A stretch of DNA of 56,323 nucleotides, taken from contig NBMC01000006.1 of the NCBI GenBank assembly GCA_002084805.1, positions 1 to 56,323 of the forward strand, read 5' to 3'. Each line of letters opens with the position of its first letter. The stretch's first letter is position 1. Positions 44,548 to 52,807 of this stretch are shown here, piece after piece. The notes beneath the pieces are model-generated. The model was not told the DNA's origin and made no database searches. It worked only from the letters and a program-made list of their open reading frames with translations. Position numbers and translations under genes: made by a program. The stretch is from Spirochaetaceae bacterium 4572_59. Its GTDB lineage: Bacteria; Spirochaetota; Spirochaetia; DSM-2461.

Positions 44548-46092
44548 ATGAGAAAATCTTGTAAGTTGTTTATTGCTATCAGCATATTGATGCTGCTTGG
44601 CCCCGGACTCTTTGCCGGTGGAGCTTCAGAGGTTGAGACAGTATCAGCCGATGCAGAAAAGATCCTTACTATAGGTGTGGATCAGGAGGCCATCGGTCTG
44701 GATCCTCATATTGTCACAGCATTCTCGTCACATCGCCGAATCGATCTTCTATACAATCGATTGGTCAGGCTTGATGAAAATCTGTCTGTAGTACCGGATT
44801 TGGCTGAGTCCTGGGATATTCCAGATAATCTGACCTATATCTTTCACCTTCGTAAGGGTGTGAAGTTCCATAACGGTCGAGAGATGGTTGCAGAGGATGT
44901 TAAATACTCTCTTGAACGTGTTCTGGATGATAAGACTGCTTCTCCGGGAAGAAGTTATATAGCTTTGGTAAGCTCCATAGATGTTATGGACAGTTATACT
45001 GTTAAATTAACGCTATCTGCACCTCTGGCATCACTTCTTAACGCTCTCACATCAAACAATCTTTCGATCGTTCCAAGAGAAGCTGTTGAAGCAAATACGA
45101 ACCTGCAGAAAGTCGCAGTAGGAACTGGTCCTTTTATGCTGGAAGAATGGATACCGGATAATTCGATGACTCTTGTAAAAAATCCAGACTATTTTGAAGC
45201 GGATTCTCCAAAGGTCGATAAGCTTATCTTTCGTGTGATTCCAGAATCGGCATCTCTTCTTTCCGGTGTGAAATCAGGAGATCTTGATATGGCAACAATT
45301 AATGACGGTGCTACGATTCGCCAGGCTAATGGAATATCTCAAGTAAGAGTACAGAGTAAACCTGGAATCAATGTACGAACATTCGGTTTTAATACAACAA
45401 GAGCCCCTTTTGATAATCCCCTAGTCCGTGAAGCTTTGGCTTTAGCTGTAGATCGTGATGAGATCATAGCTCTGGCAGAGTTCGGTATGGGATCTCCTAC
45501 AGGTCCTATTCCCGTTTCTGCCAAAAAATGGGCACTTCCTCTAACAGAGCTGCCATTTTCGGCTCCTGACTATAATAGAGCTAAAGCCCTCCTGACTGAG
45601 GCCGGATATCCTGACGGATTCACGTTCAATATTGTATGTTCTTCAACCTATGAGGGCGGCCTGGATGTTGCTCAGGTTATTCAGAACGAACTTAAAAATA
45701 TCGGAGTGACCGCGGAACTTGAAGTTGTAGAGTGGGGTGTTTATATCGACCGCTGGGTTAAGCGTGATTTTGACTCTATGGTTGAGATCCGGGGTGGAAG
45801 CGGCGAACCGGATAGATTCCTCTATAGAACTCTTCACAGCAGTGGTGGAGTCAATAACTTCATGTTTAAAGATGCTGAGACTGACAGGCTGCTCGATCTG
45901 GGTAGATCACAGACTGTTCCTGAAGAGCGTAAAGCTACATATGACGAATTACAGAAAGTTTTAGCGGAAGCCGCTCCTGTTATATTCTTATACAGTCCTA
46001 ATGAAAATCATGTTATCGGACCAAGAGTTACCGGATTCAAGCAGGTCGGAAACGGTAGTCTTTACTATATTGCTGAAACATCAGTAAAGTAA
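44548..46092 (+). CDS. Family 5 solute-binding protein of the murein-linked importer
   Basis: A 514-residue DppA/MppA-like protein with signal peptide (ISILMLLGPGLFAGG) and no lipobox. ATG after AAGGAGG. Family motifs: TIGVDQEAIGLDPHIVTAF, LAESWDIPDNLTYIFHLRKG, VKFHNGREMVAEDVKYSLER. It lies directly after anmK and before a full set of Dpp-type permease and ATPase genes. The context suggests muropeptides or murein peptides as ligand; E. coli MppA of this family binds murein tripeptide. Ligand not provable from sequence. Confidence 0.9.
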   Translation: MRKSCKLFIAISILMLLGPGLFAGGASEVETVSADAEKILTIGVDQEAIGLDPHIVTAFSSHRRIDLLYNRLVRLDENLSVVPDLAESWDIPDNLTYIFHLRKGVKFHNGREMVAEDVKYSLERVLDDKTASPGRSYIALVSSIDVMDSYTVKLTLSAPLASLLNALTSNNLSIVPREAVEANTNLQKVAVGTGPFMLEEWIPDNSMTLVKNPDYFEADSPKVDKLIFRVIPESASLLSGVKSGDLDMATINDGATIRQANGISQVRVQSKPGINVRTFGFNTTRAPFDNPLVREALALAVDRDEIIALAEFGMGSPTGPIPVSAKKWALPLTELPFSAPDYNRAKALLTEAGYPDGFTFNIVCSSTYEGGLDVAQVIQNELKNIGVTAELEVVEWGVYIDRWVKRDFDSMVEIRGGSGEPDRFLYRTLHSSGGVNNFMFKDAETDRLLDLGRSQTVPEERKATYDELQKVLAEAAPVIFLYSPNENHVIGPRVTGFKQVGNGSLYYIAETSVK

Positions 46093-46107
46093 CAAAATCA
46101 ATCAATT

Positions 46108-46139
46108 GATATCCCCTCCCGAATCAGGGGTGGGGTATC
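46108..46139 (+). terminator. Hairpin after the murein-linked binding-protein gene
   Basis: GATATCCCCTCCC pairs with GGGGTGGGGTATC (one mismatch, wobbles) around a six-base loop; no clear T-run. It occupies the same position as the hairpins after the other three binding-protein genes in the window. Confidence 0.6.
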
Positions 46140-46183
46140 CTGCCGATGGGTTATATTTTATTAGTTATTATTTGAGGTGAACT

Positions 46184-47146
46184 GTGGGTAGGTATGTTGC
46201 AAAAAGACTCTTATCATTAATTCCAGTGTTATTTGGAGTATCCCTGATTATATTCTTTCTTGTCAGGATGATTCCGGGAACAGCATTGGAAATGTATATG
46301 GGGACGCAGGTTGAGGCGACCCCGGAACAGATGGAAGAGTTGACACGACTCTTTGGTGAGGATAAGCCTGTTTTTATTCTCTATACGGAATGGCTTGGTG
46401 ATATTGTTCAGGGAGATTTCGGTTGCTCTTTGAGAACTGGTCGACCGGTCCTTCCTGATATTATGGCCCGTCTTCCCCTTAGCATGGAGCTGACGTTTTT
46501 TTCATTATTTCTTGCATTAGTGATTGGGGTTCCCCTTGGTATCGCCTCTTCCCTCCATCAAAATACTTTCGGCGATTTTTTAAGCCGAGTAACAGGACTG
46601 CTGGGACTATCATTACCCCAGTTCTGGCTGGCAGCTTTGATGGTGATGGCTTTTTCAGGCTTCCGTGGCTGGATACCCATGGGGAACTATGTAAGTTTAT
46701 TTGAAGATCCTGTAAGAAATCTTAAAATGCTTTTCCTGCCCTCCTTATCCATTGGTATTGGTTTTGCAGCAGTGGTTATGCGCTATACAAGGAACAGTAT
46801 GCTCGAAGTTCTTCAACAGGACTATATAAGAACAGCTAAGGCAAAGGGATTGAAACAGCGGTCAGTGATTTATACCCATGCATTGAAGAATGCGATTCTA
46901 CCGGTTATAACGGTTACCGGATTCAATGTCGGGTATCTCCTTGGTGGAGCAATTGTTGTGGAAGAGGTTTTTGCTCTTCCCGGAATGGGAAGGCTCTCTC
47001 TTTATGCTATTTATCAAAGAGACTACCCGATTATACAGGCGATAGTGATGATCATTGCGACCATCTTTGTAGTGGTAAATCTCATTACAGACATAATTTA
47101 TGCTCTAGCGGATCCTCGTATCCGTCTAGATGATACAGCGAGGTAA
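46184..47146 (+). CDS. ABC transporter permease (DppB-like) of the murein-linked importer
   Basis: A 320-residue membrane protein with GTG start after TGAGGTG. DppB-like order: VAKRLLSLIPVLFGVSLIIF, RMIPGTALEMYMGTQVEATP, EAA loop DYIRTAKAKGLKQRSVIYTH and LKNAILPVITVTGFNVG. It pairs with the DppC-like permease that starts four bases after its stop. The Dpp family call is firm; the muropeptide role is inferred from anmK, murQ and the epimerase. Confidence 0.92.
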   Translation: MGRYVAKRLLSLIPVLFGVSLIIFFLVRMIPGTALEMYMGTQVEATPEQMEELTRLFGEDKPVFILYTEWLGDIVQGDFGCSLRTGRPVLPDIMARLPLSMELTFFSLFLALVIGVPLGIASSLHQNTFGDFLSRVTGLLGLSLPQFWLAALMVMAFSGFRGWIPMGNYVSLFEDPVRNLKMLFLPSLSIGIGFAAVVMRYTRNSMLEVLQQDYIRTAKAKGLKQRSVIYTHALKNAILPVITVTGFNVGYLLGGAIVVEEVFALPGMGRLSLYAIYQRDYPIIQAIVMIIATIFVVVNLITDIIYALADPRIRLDDTAR

Positions 47147-47149
47147 GGC

Positions 47150-47986
47150 GTGGAAAAACCTAGAATACTAAAGAATGGTATTGCCGTAACAGGATTGGTA
47201 ATCATTTTATTCTATATAATCATGATCATTGTCTCAGTCTTCTGGCTTCCTTTTGACTCTTCGGCGATGGATGTGAAACATGTTCTGGAATCTCCCTCCT
47301 TCAAGACCGGTCATCTTTTCGGAACAGATGAGTTTGGTCGGGATGTTTTATCGCGGATAATGAAAGGAAGCTCTGTCTCCCTTATCATAAGCATTTCCGC
47401 TACGGCATTTGGAGCACTTATTGGTATACTCATGGGAATCTGGGCTGGATTCCTTGGAGGGCGCTGGGATAATTTTATCATGCGGATTGCCGATATCATG
47501 TTCTCATTCCCCTCTCTTCTACTGGCAATCTTTATTATGGCCGTATTAGGAGAGAATACCTATAATGTGATCATTGCAGTAGGAATTGTTTACATTCCTC
47601 AATTTGCACGTATCAGTCGAGGGGCGATTATTTCACTTAAATCAAATGAATTTGTCCGTGCTGCCCGTTCAAACGGAGCTGGAGATAGTTATATTCTTTT
47701 CCGCCATCTTCTTCCAAACAGTATGCCACCGATTATAGTTCAGATTTCTCTGTCTCTATCGGTTGCTATCCTTCTGGAATCTTCATTGAGCTTCCTGGGT
47801 TTGGGAATACAACCACCCGAACCTTCCTGGGGTAATATGCTTAGCGGTGCCCGAAAGGTGATGATGATTGCTCCATGGACAGCCATTTATCCCGGATTAG
47901 CGATTGTTACCCTTGTTCTCGGGTTCAATCTTCTTGGTGATGGTCTTCGTGATGTTCTTGATCCAAGACTGCGGAATGTACGCTAG
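47150..47986 (+). CDS. ABC transporter permease (DppC-like) of the murein-linked importer
   Basis: A 278-residue membrane protein with GTG start after AGGTAAGG. It has the DppC block FGTDEFGRDVLSRIMKGSSV, FIMRIADIMFSFPSLLLAIF and the EAA loop RAARSNGAGDSYILFRHLLP. The end LGDGLRDVLDPRLRNVR matches other DppC proteins, including the second copy in this window. The first ATPase gene starts 10 bases downstream. Confidence 0.92.
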   Translation: MEKPRILKNGIAVTGLVIILFYIIMIIVSVFWLPFDSSAMDVKHVLESPSFKTGHLFGTDEFGRDVLSRIMKGSSVSLIISISATAFGALIGILMGIWAGFLGGRWDNFIMRIADIMFSFPSLLLAIFIMAVLGENTYNVIIAVGIVYIPQFARISRGAIISLKSNEFVRAARSNGAGDSYILFRHLLPNSMPPIIVQISLSLSVAILLESSLSFLGLGIQPPEPSWGNMLSGARKVMMIAPWTAIYPGLAIVTLVLGFNLLGDGLRDVLDPRLRNVR

Positions 47987-47996
47987 GAGTTATGAA

Positions 47997-48995
47997 ATGA
48001 GTAAAGAAATAATACTCCATATTGAGGGTTTAAGAACAGAGTTCCAGACGGAACGAGGAGTCGTGCAGGCAGTCAATGATGTTTCCTTCGACCTGCATCA
48101 GGGCGAGACTTTGGGAATCGTTGGTGAATCAGGATGTGGAAAGTCCGTAACGAACTTCTCAATACTCAAACTGGTCCAATATCCACCCGGAAGAATTACT
48201 GATGGACAGGTTCTCTATAATGAAAAAAATCTTTTGGAATGCTCAGATGAGGAGATCAGGACAATTCGAGGTAAACATATTGCGATGATCTTTCAAGATC
48301 CTCTGACATCCTTGAATCCTGTTATAAAAGTCTGGGTCCAAATAGCAGAGGCTCTTCGTCTTCATCAGGGAATGAGCAAAAAAGAGGCCAAGGCTAAGGC
48401 CATTGAACTTTTGAAGCTGATCGGCATCCCTGATGCAGAGCAGCGAGCGGATAACTATCCTCATCAATTCTCTGGTGGGATGAGACAGAGAGTTATGATT
48501 GCCATGGCACTTTCCTGTAATCCCGATGTCCTGATAGCAGATGAACCTACTACGGCTCTGGATGTTACGATTCAGGCTCAGATACTTGAGATTATCAAAA
48601 ATCTATCTCATGGACGTAAAACTTCAGTGATTATGATTACTCATGATCTTGGTGTTGTTGCAGAGATGTGTGATGCTGTCTGCGTGATGTATGCAGGGCG
48701 TATTGTAGAGCGTGCCAGTGTGGATGAACTATTCTATGATCCAAAGCACCCCTATTCTATAGGATTATTGAATTCCATCCCTCGAATCAATCAGGATAGT
48801 GATGAGCGTCTTCATTCTATTTCAGGTGCCCCGCCGGACCTTATTGACCTTCCGCATGGATGTCCGTTCCGTCCGCGATGTACACAGGCAATGGATATCT
48901 GCGCACAAAAGAGTCCCCCTGAGTTCTCAATTGGCGGGAATGAGTTACGAACCGTTGCCTGTTGGCTTCATGAAAAGGAACATTCTCATGGGTAA
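47997..48995 (+). CDS. ABC transporter ATPase (DppD-like) of the murein-linked importer
   Basis: A 332-residue ATPase. The ATG at 47997 (MSKEIILHIEGLRTEFQTE) has TAGGAG upstream; a longer reading overlaps the permease. Walker A GESGCGKSVTNFSI, Q-loop IAMIFQDPLTSLNPV, signature FSGGMRQRVMIAMAL, Walker B VLIADEPTTALDV. The C-terminal cysteines (GCPFRPRCTQAMDIC and a late C) fit a DppD-type iron-sulfur tail. It overlaps the next ATPase by eight bases. Confidence 0.94.
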   Translation: MSKEIILHIEGLRTEFQTERGVVQAVNDVSFDLHQGETLGIVGESGCGKSVTNFSILKLVQYPPGRITDGQVLYNEKNLLECSDEEIRTIRGKHIAMIFQDPLTSLNPVIKVWVQIAEALRLHQGMSKKEAKAKAIELLKLIGIPDAEQRADNYPHQFSGGMRQRVMIAMALSCNPDVLIADEPTTALDVTIQAQILEIIKNLSHGRKTSVIMITHDLGVVAEMCDAVCVMYAGRIVERASVDELFYDPKHPYSIGLLNSIPRINQDSDERLHSISGAPPDLIDLPHGCPFRPRCTQAMDICAQKSPPEFSIGGNELRTVACWLHEKEHSHG

Positions 48996-50004
48996 TCCCG
49001 ATATATTGTTAGATGTGAAGGACCTTAAAGTCCATTTTCCGATAGAGAAGGGGATTCTTCTGAAAAAGAATGCCGGCTGGATACGTGCTGTTGATGGAGT
49101 AAGTTTTTCCGTCCGCAAAGGTGAGTCTCTTGGACTTGTCGGTGAATCAGGATGCGGAAAATCAACAACAGCCATGGCGGTGGCTCAACTTGAGGCCGCA
49201 ACAGCAGGGAAAGTCTTTTTTGAAGGGAGGGACCTCAGCTTGCTTTCTTCTGAAGAGTTAAGACGGGCGAGAATGAACTTTCAGATTGTTTTTCAAGATC
49301 CCTATTCCTCTTTAAACCCGAGAATGAGAGCCGGCGATCTTATAGCAGAACCTCTCAGGATTTATGCCGGAAAAAAAATCATCTCGATCAGCGAGAATGA
49401 TATTCAGAAGAAGACAGCCTCTCTGATGGATCGTTGCGGGCTTTCTCCCTCTTTTGCCGACAGGTATCCCCATGAGTTTTCTGGCGGGCAGAGGCAGAGA
49501 ATCGGGATTGCTCGAGCTCTTTCTCTAGGTCCTAAATTAATCCTCGCTGACGAACCAGTTTCTGCTCTTGACGTCTCTATCCAGTCTCAGATTCTGAACC
49601 TTCTTAAAGATCTTCAGCAGGAATTAGATCTTACTTTTCTGTTTATTGCCCATGATCTGGCAGTGGTTGAATACTTCTGTTCCAGGATTGCTGTTATGTA
49701 TTTGGGACAGATTGTAGAGACCGCCGATTCGCAGACCCTTTATCAGCAGCCAATGCATCCGTATACTCGTGCATTACTCTCTGCTGTTCCCTTACCAGAT
49801 CCTAAAAGTGCCAGAACGAGAAAGCGGATAATTCTGAAAGGCGATGTTCCATCCCCTTCTGCAGTTCGTTCCGGATGTCCTTTCATGGAGCGTTGTCCGG
49901 ATGTTATGGAGCGTTGCAGGGTTGAGGCCCCGGTGCTTTCCGATTTAAACGAGAAACATCAGGTAGCCTGTTTTCTATATGATTCTCCCAGTAAGCAGAT
50001 ATGA
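48988..50004 (+). CDS. ABC transporter ATPase (DppF-like) of the murein-linked importer
   Basis: A 338-residue ATPase. I chose the ATG at 48988 (MGNPDILLDVKDLKVHFPIE), because AAAAGGA lies 8 bases upstream; an ATG at 48970 adds six residues. Walker A GESGCGKSTTAMAV, Q-loop FQIVFQDPYSSLNPR, signature FSGGQRQRIGIARAL, Walker B LILADEPVSALDV, tail cysteines GCPFMERCPDVMERC. Its stop overlaps the epimerase start (ATGA), linking import to murein-peptide metabolism. Confidence 0.94.
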   Translation: MGNPDILLDVKDLKVHFPIEKGILLKKNAGWIRAVDGVSFSVRKGESLGLVGESGCGKSTTAMAVAQLEAATAGKVFFEGRDLSLLSSEELRRARMNFQIVFQDPYSSLNPRMRAGDLIAEPLRIYAGKKIISISENDIQKKTASLMDRCGLSPSFADRYPHEFSGGQRQRIGIARALSLGPKLILADEPVSALDVSIQSQILNLLKDLQQELDLTFLFIAHDLAVVEYFCSRIAVMYLGQIVETADSQTLYQQPMHPYTRALLSAVPLPDPKSARTRKRIILKGDVPSPSAVRSGCPFMERCPDVMERCRVEAPVLSDLNEKHQVACFLYDSPSKQI

Positions 50005-51044
50005 TCGAAATACGTATATTTTCTTTAAAAATGGGAATGAAAAACCCATTTAAGATTGCTCATGGTACATATGATTACCGTGAGAATGTATTTATTCAGA
50101 TAAACCGGAATGGTAGAATAGGGTACGGGGAGGCTCCCATCGTTCCCTATTACGGGATAAGTGCAGAGGATGTAAAAAAAGATCTTCAAAACTGTGTCAA
50201 TTTACAAACGATAGAATCTCTGGAGTTGATGTTAAACGGTCAATCAGGAGGGAAGAACCCCTCATGTAGATATCCTGTGAGTCTTAGTGCACTGCAAAGT
50301 GCCCTTGCTAGTATAGGGCAACAATCCAGTATAAGTAGGGATCAATTGTTATTGCAAACGTCAATGACGCTTGCCTACGATGATAACATTGACAATATGA
50401 TCGAAGGGGCACAAGATAGCGGATTTCACTGTTTTAAAGTAAAAGCAGGAATCCCCGGTGATGTGGAAAGAATTCGGGGAATTAAAAATGAGCTCCCGGA
50501 CTCTATCATCCGCGTAGATGCAAATCAGGGATGGACTTTTCAGGAAGCTCAAGTAAAAATTGCAGAGCTTGAGGATATTGGTGTAGAGCTTATCGAAGAA
50601 CCTATAGCAGGGGCGGCTGAAGAGCTTGAGACTCTTGCAAGAAATACCAGAATCCCAATTATTCTTGATGAGAGTGTCCAAAACGATTCACAATTAAACA
50701 ATTTTCTTATACACGCACCCCATATTGCGGGAATCGTCGTGAAAATTGCAAAGACTGGAGGCCCCTGCGAAACTCTCGCTCTTATCCATAAAGCTCGGAA
50801 TGCCGGGTTGAAGGTCATGCTGAGTTGCATGGTGGAATCAAGTGTTGGGGTATCTGCAGCCCTTCCATTGGCTCCCCTGTGTGACTGGATTGATCTTGAT
50901 GGACCGCTTTTACTCGCTGATGATCCTTTCAGTGGAATTATCTATGATAATGAAAGGCCGCTCTTGCAGGAACAGGGAATTACTCCGTCAATAAAAGTTG
51001 AGAAACTGCTCTCTTCCATAGCTGTCATTCGATTGGAGGATTGA
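50001..51044 (+). CDS. Dipeptide epimerase, L-Ala-D/L-Glu epimerase type (enolase superfamily)
   Basis: A 347-residue enolase-superfamily enzyme. The catalytic pair is K146-x-K148 (FHCFKVKAG); metal ligands D173 (IRVDANQGW), E199 or E200 (LIEEP) and D223 (ILDES); and the opposite-face lysine K248 (GIVVKIAKTGG). The end DLDGPLLLADDPF is common in L-Ala-D/L-Glu epimerases. The reaction converts L-Ala-D-Glu from murein to L-Ala-L-Glu, which peptidases can degrade. Translationally coupled to the upstream ATPase, in line with intracellular use of imported murein peptide. Confidence 0.88.
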   Translation: MIEIRIFSLKMGMKNPFKIAHGTYDYRENVFIQINRNGRIGYGEAPIVPYYGISAEDVKKDLQNCVNLQTIESLELMLNGQSGGKNPSCRYPVSLSALQSALASIGQQSSISRDQLLLQTSMTLAYDDNIDNMIEGAQDSGFHCFKVKAGIPGDVERIRGIKNELPDSIIRVDANQGWTFQEAQVKIAELEDIGVELIEEPIAGAAEELETLARNTRIPIILDESVQNDSQLNNFLIHAPHIAGIVVKIAKTGGPCETLALIHKARNAGLKVMLSCMVESSVGVSAALPLAPLCDWIDLDGPLLLADDPFSGIIYDNERPLLQEQGITPSIKVEKLLSSIAVIRLED

Positions 51045-51045
51045 T

Positions 51046-51513
51046 ATGTCATTACTGATTCGTCCCATGCTTGTAGAAGAATCATCTTTATGTGCTTCAA
51101 TAGTCTGTGCTTCTGCTATTGCTGTGAGATATGATTTTAAAAAAGAGAAGATCTCTTCTGAATTACGAAGCGCCCTGGCTTCTGATGACAGAGTCATTGT
51201 TGCAGAGATAGAGAAGAGAGTTGCAGGCTTTGCCTGGATAGCTCCCCGTGGGGCCTTTTGTTCCGCTCCCTATCTTCGATTGATTGCTGTGGATGAAAAG
51301 ATAAGGGGCGCCGGAATAGGTTCCGCCCTTCTTGATGAATTTGAAAAATGCACAAGTGATATTGCTAAGGATTTTTTTCTTCTTGTGTCTGATTTCAATG
51401 AGCAGGCTATATCCTTTTATCAGAAACACGGGTATCAGAAAACAGGAGAGCTTCCGGATTTCGCTCGTTCCGGAATTACCGAGAATCTTATGTTTAAAAG
51501 ACGAAGAAGATAA
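51046..51513 (+). CDS. GNAT-family N-acetyltransferase
   Basis: A 155-residue GNAT. Acetyl-CoA site: LRLIAVDEKIRGAGIGSALL (motif A with Q/R-x-x-G-x-G/A), later FYQKHGYQKTGE (motif B). It starts one base after the epimerase stop and ends one base before the next ATG, so it is co-translated within the murein operon. Its substrate is unknown. Possibilities are a free amino acid, a murein dipeptide or an amino sugar. GNATs adjacent to dipeptide epimerases are not part of the standard recycling scheme. Confidence 0.85.
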   Translation: MSLLIRPMLVEESSLCASIVCASAIAVRYDFKKEKISSELRSALASDDRVIVAEIEKRVAGFAWIAPRGAFCSAPYLRLIAVDEKIRGAGIGSALLDEFEKCTSDIAKDFFLLVSDFNEQAISFYQKHGYQKTGELPDFARSGITENLMFKRRRR

Positions 51514-51514
51514 T

Positions 51515-52585
51515 ATGAACGCCCGAATCTCTGATCTTATTGATCCCCTGGTTGAGCAGGCAATAAGTCAAGAGCTTTTTCGCGGCGCTGTAATCAGGGT
51601 GGATTATAAAGGGAAACCCCTTATTGAGCATCCCCGGGGGCATGCTCAATGGGATGAAACTGCAAAAATCCCTATGGAAGCAGACTATCTTTTTGATCTT
51701 GCCTCATTGTCAAAACTGTTTAGCTCTACAGCAGTGCTGCGTATTATTTCCAGAGGAGATATCCGGACAAATACAAAGATTGTTGATCTTCTTGGATTCA
51801 AAAATTCTTTTGTAAATGATTCTTTAGCTCATTTACCTGTCTCCTCTCTTCTTGATCATTCGTCGGGTATTCATTATTGGTTTCCTTTCTATACAAGGAG
51901 GAGAGACTCTTTTGAAGAGATTCTGGCTTCAGTACTTACAGAGCATCCTCTAAAAGATCATATGATTTATTCAGATCTGAATTTCATGCTTATAGGTCTC
52001 TGTATAGAAAGAATCATGGGAAAGTCACTCCCTCAAGCTATGCAGGAACTGCTTTTTGACCCGATTAATCTTAAGCATACAACGTATTCACCTCCTGTTT
52101 CCAGAACTGTCGCTACCGAGTTCGGGAACAGGATAGAACAGCAGATGGTCGATGATCTGGGATTATCTTTTTCTTCCTGGAGAGATACTTCTTCTGCATT
52201 TCGGGGAGTTTGTGATGATGGCAATTGCCATTATTATTTTGGGGGAGCTTCAGGGCATGCCGGGATTTTTGCAGATGCCGCTGATGTCACACGGCTTGGA
52301 AATCTCTATTCTGATCCTGACTCAATGGATTTTATTTCCCCTTCAGTTCTGGCAGTTGCATGCACAAAGCAACGCTCTGATCGTGGTTTCGGCTTTCAGT
52401 TTGGAGATATCTATCCCCGGGAAGGATTCGGGCATACGGGTTTTACCGGTACATATCTGTATATAAATCCGGTTCTAGCTGTGACCATCACCATATTAAC
52501 CAATCGTCTGCATGTAAATCATCCTCTGAATCAAAATCTTTTCAGAAAAGAGATTGTAGAGAAAATCCTCTCTGTAATCGAATAG
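51515..52585 (+). CDS. Beta-lactamase-fold serine hydrolase, candidate MurNAc-L-alanine amidase (AmiE-like)
   Basis: A 356-residue protein from the ATG at 51515 (MNARISDLIDPLVEQAI); no signal peptide, so cytoplasmic. Serine beta-lactamase/esterase motifs: S64-L-S-K67 in FDLASLSKLF, the Tyr motif in HMIYSDLNFMLIG, and FGHTGFTGTYLYI near the C-terminus in place of KTG. In Bacillus subtilis the AmiE (YbbE) protein of this fold is encoded with murQ and murR and cleaves the MurNAc-L-Ala bond. The same activity would release anhMurNAc for AnmK here, and it is the missing step of the cluster. Esterase or D-aminopeptidase activity remains possible. Confidence 0.78.
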   Translation: MNARISDLIDPLVEQAISQELFRGAVIRVDYKGKPLIEHPRGHAQWDETAKIPMEADYLFDLASLSKLFSSTAVLRIISRGDIRTNTKIVDLLGFKNSFVNDSLAHLPVSSLLDHSSGIHYWFPFYTRRRDSFEEILASVLTEHPLKDHMIYSDLNFMLIGLCIERIMGKSLPQAMQELLFDPINLKHTTYSPPVSRTVATEFGNRIEQQMVDDLGLSFSSWRDTSSAFRGVCDDGNCHYYFGGASGHAGIFADAADVTRLGNLYSDPDSMDFISPSVLAVACTKQRSDRGFGFQFGDIYPREGFGHTGFTGTYLYINPVLAVTITILTNRLHVNHPLNQNLFRKEIVEKILSVIE

Positions 52586-52704
52586 TCCGGCACTCGCAGA
52601 ATCTCATATCCCGTTTCGAAGGAGGCAATAGTTAAGTTGTCAACTATTTCATTTTGGAGGAATTCATCTGTCTGGAACTCTTTAAAATGTCCATTATTGA
52701 ATTG

Positions 52705-52761
52705 AAATGATCATAAATGATCGGTATTGACCTTAAATGATCACATGTGCTATGGTACAAT
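52705..52761 (+). promoter_or_regulatory. Tandem 10-bp operator array over the promoter of the FAD operon
   Basis: AAATGATC occurs at 52705, 52715 and 52735, with a degenerate copy TATTGACC at 52725, so four units repeat every 10 bases, one helical turn. The degenerate copy contains a -35-like TTGACC (52727-52732); TATGGT (52751-52756) follows after 18 bases as a possible -10. The layout suggests a multimeric regulator bound along one face of the DNA. Upstream, AATAGTT (52627-52633) and AACTATT (52642-52648) form a small hairpin that may end the murein operon. Confidence 0.55.
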
Positions 52762-52807
52762 TATATTGTAAGTAATAATCACTTGCGATTAATACTAAGG
52801 AGTTCAG

